Shown one piece after another: positions 21,996 to 22,495 of a stretch of 22,495 nt of DNA. A program made the position numbers and the translations under genes. The stretch's first letter is position 1. Each line of letters opens with the position of its first letter. Origin of the DNA: a bacterium (lineage in GTDB: Bacteria > Cyanobacteriota > Vampirovibrionia > Gastranaerophilales > UBA9971). Where the stretch lies: positions 1 through 22,495 of the forward strand of contig JBAWVS010000045.1 in assembly GCA_037147175.1 (NCBI GenBank), given 5' to 3'. Under the pieces are notes generated by a model. It was not told where the DNA came from. It saw only the letters and a list, made by a program, of their open reading frames with translations, and made no database searches.

Positions 21996-22331
21996 ATGAA
22001 ATTACTTGATAAAAAATTAACCGATAAAATCAATGATATGATCAGTGAAATAGTTACCACTTGTAACAAAATATTATCCACTGATACAAAAGTAGAAGCC
22101 AATAATACTTCTTTTAACAGCAAAGACGAAGCCTGCAACAGACTTAAATTAGTTCTTATGCATGACAGAAGCCAACTTTCTCCGGCTCAAATGCAGCAGA
22201 TGAGAGATGAGCTTGTAGAAGTTATTTCTCGTTATGTAGAGATTGACAGGGAAGCTCTTGATCTTTGTCTCGAAGCAGAGTCAAATACTATTGCACTGGT
22301 GGCAAATATTCCTATTCTTAGGCACAAATAA
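21996..22331 (+). CDS. minE: Cell division topological specificity factor MinE
   Basis: 111 aa, starting 11 nt after minD with an AGGAG site. The C-terminal two-thirds is MinE: NRLKLVLMHDRSQLSP (MinD-binding helix), then MRDELVEVISRYVEIDREAL and the closing strand. MinE stimulates MinD ATPase and drives the Min pattern that keeps division at midcell. The N-terminus is about 25 residues longer than in E. coli MinE (88 aa); it begins KLLDKKLTDKINDMI, an amphipathic helix that may bind membrane. A terminator follows 17 nt after the stop. Confidence 0.92.
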   Translation: MKLLDKKLTDKINDMISEIVTTCNKILSTDTKVEANNTSFNSKDEACNRLKLVLMHDRSQLSPAQMQQMRDELVEVISRYVEIDREALDLCLEAESNTIALVANIPILRHK

Positions 22332-22348
22332 AGTTTTAAAATAAAAAC

Positions 22349-22377
22349 AAAGGGGTGGATTAAAAAACCATCCTTTT
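22349..22377 (+). terminator. Terminator of the minCDE operon
   Basis: AAAGGGGTGG (22349-22358) pairs with CCATCCTTTT (22368-22377) in a 10-bp stem with two G-U wobbles and a 9-nt A-rich loop, followed by ATTTTTAG. It ends the min operon. Confidence 0.7.
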
Positions 22378-22395
22378 ATTTTTAGAGGTTAATTA

Positions 22396-22495
22396 ATGAT
22401 TATTAAAGCTTTTTCAGAATATATTAAAACTTTTAACTCCGAAATTCCGACTTTGATTCTTTTAACAAAATGGTTAAAAGAAATTTTGTCAAAAA
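22396..22495 (+). CDS. Start of an unidentified gene, cut by the window edge
   Basis: The ATG follows AGAGG by 6 nt and the frame is open to the end of the window. The 33 visible codons read MIIKAFSEYIKTFNSEIPTL and onward, with no recognisable motif. It stands 64 bp after minE, behind the min terminator. Nothing can be said about function. Confidence 0.5.
   Translation, partial: MIIKAFSEYIKTFNSEIPTLILLTKWLKEILSK

Overview
The window is an AT-rich bacterial chromosome segment using standard stops (TGA is a genuine stop in the first gene) and mostly clear AGGAG-type ribosome binding sites. The right end carries an N-acetylmuramoyl-L-alanine amidase gene and a minC-minD-minE operon, which points to a didermic, envelope-forming bacterium. 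Base composition, gene style and the gut-type accessory genes suggest a Gastranaerophilales/Melainabacteria-like (Vampirovibrionia) organism. That placement is inference and would need marker genes or a search to confirm.

Most of the window (619-18580) is one integrated element of about 17.9 kb. It is bounded by a 56-bp direct repeat with 55/56 identity. The repeat is the 3' part of a tRNA-Arg(TCT) gene, from the anticodon loop to the 3' end, plus 13 bp downstream. The intact tRNA lies at the right junction (18538-18611, minus strand) and a displaced 3' relic lies at the left junction (632-674). A tyrosine integrase and a small excisionase-like protein sit near the right end, as expected. I see no relaxase, conjugation or virion genes, so it reads as a genomic or defence island or a non-autonomous integrative element.

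Cargo from left to right: (1) a TacA-TacT-like toxin-antitoxin pair with its own promoter and a strong terminator; (2) a zinc-binding protein of unknown function; (3) a nine-gene type I restriction-modification operon (3089-12437): a half-length HsdS, HsdM, RhuM, DUF4160, a full HsdS, DUF2188, a coiled-coil/zinc-ribbon protein, HsdR and a YgjP-type metallopeptidase, with short gaps or overlaps throughout; (4) a 47-aa gene meeting a small XRE regulator tail to tail, each with a dyad element upstream; (5) two exported proteins, one a 7-repeat TPR protein with near-identical DNA repeats, plus a small hypothetical; (6) a truncated, frameshifted gene remnant; (7) xis and int; (8) a winged-helix-like remnant; (9) a minus-strand membrane/coiled-coil protein.

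The host flanks are a small winged-helix-like gene on the left (38-442) and, on the right, tRNA-Arg, the amidase, minCDE and the start of one more gene. The element also brings its own terminator for the tRNA and replaces one T-loop base. The most interesting parts are the expanded type I R-M operon with four uncharacterised passenger genes and a spare half-specificity subunit, the clear element boundaries, and several uncharacterised cargo proteins.
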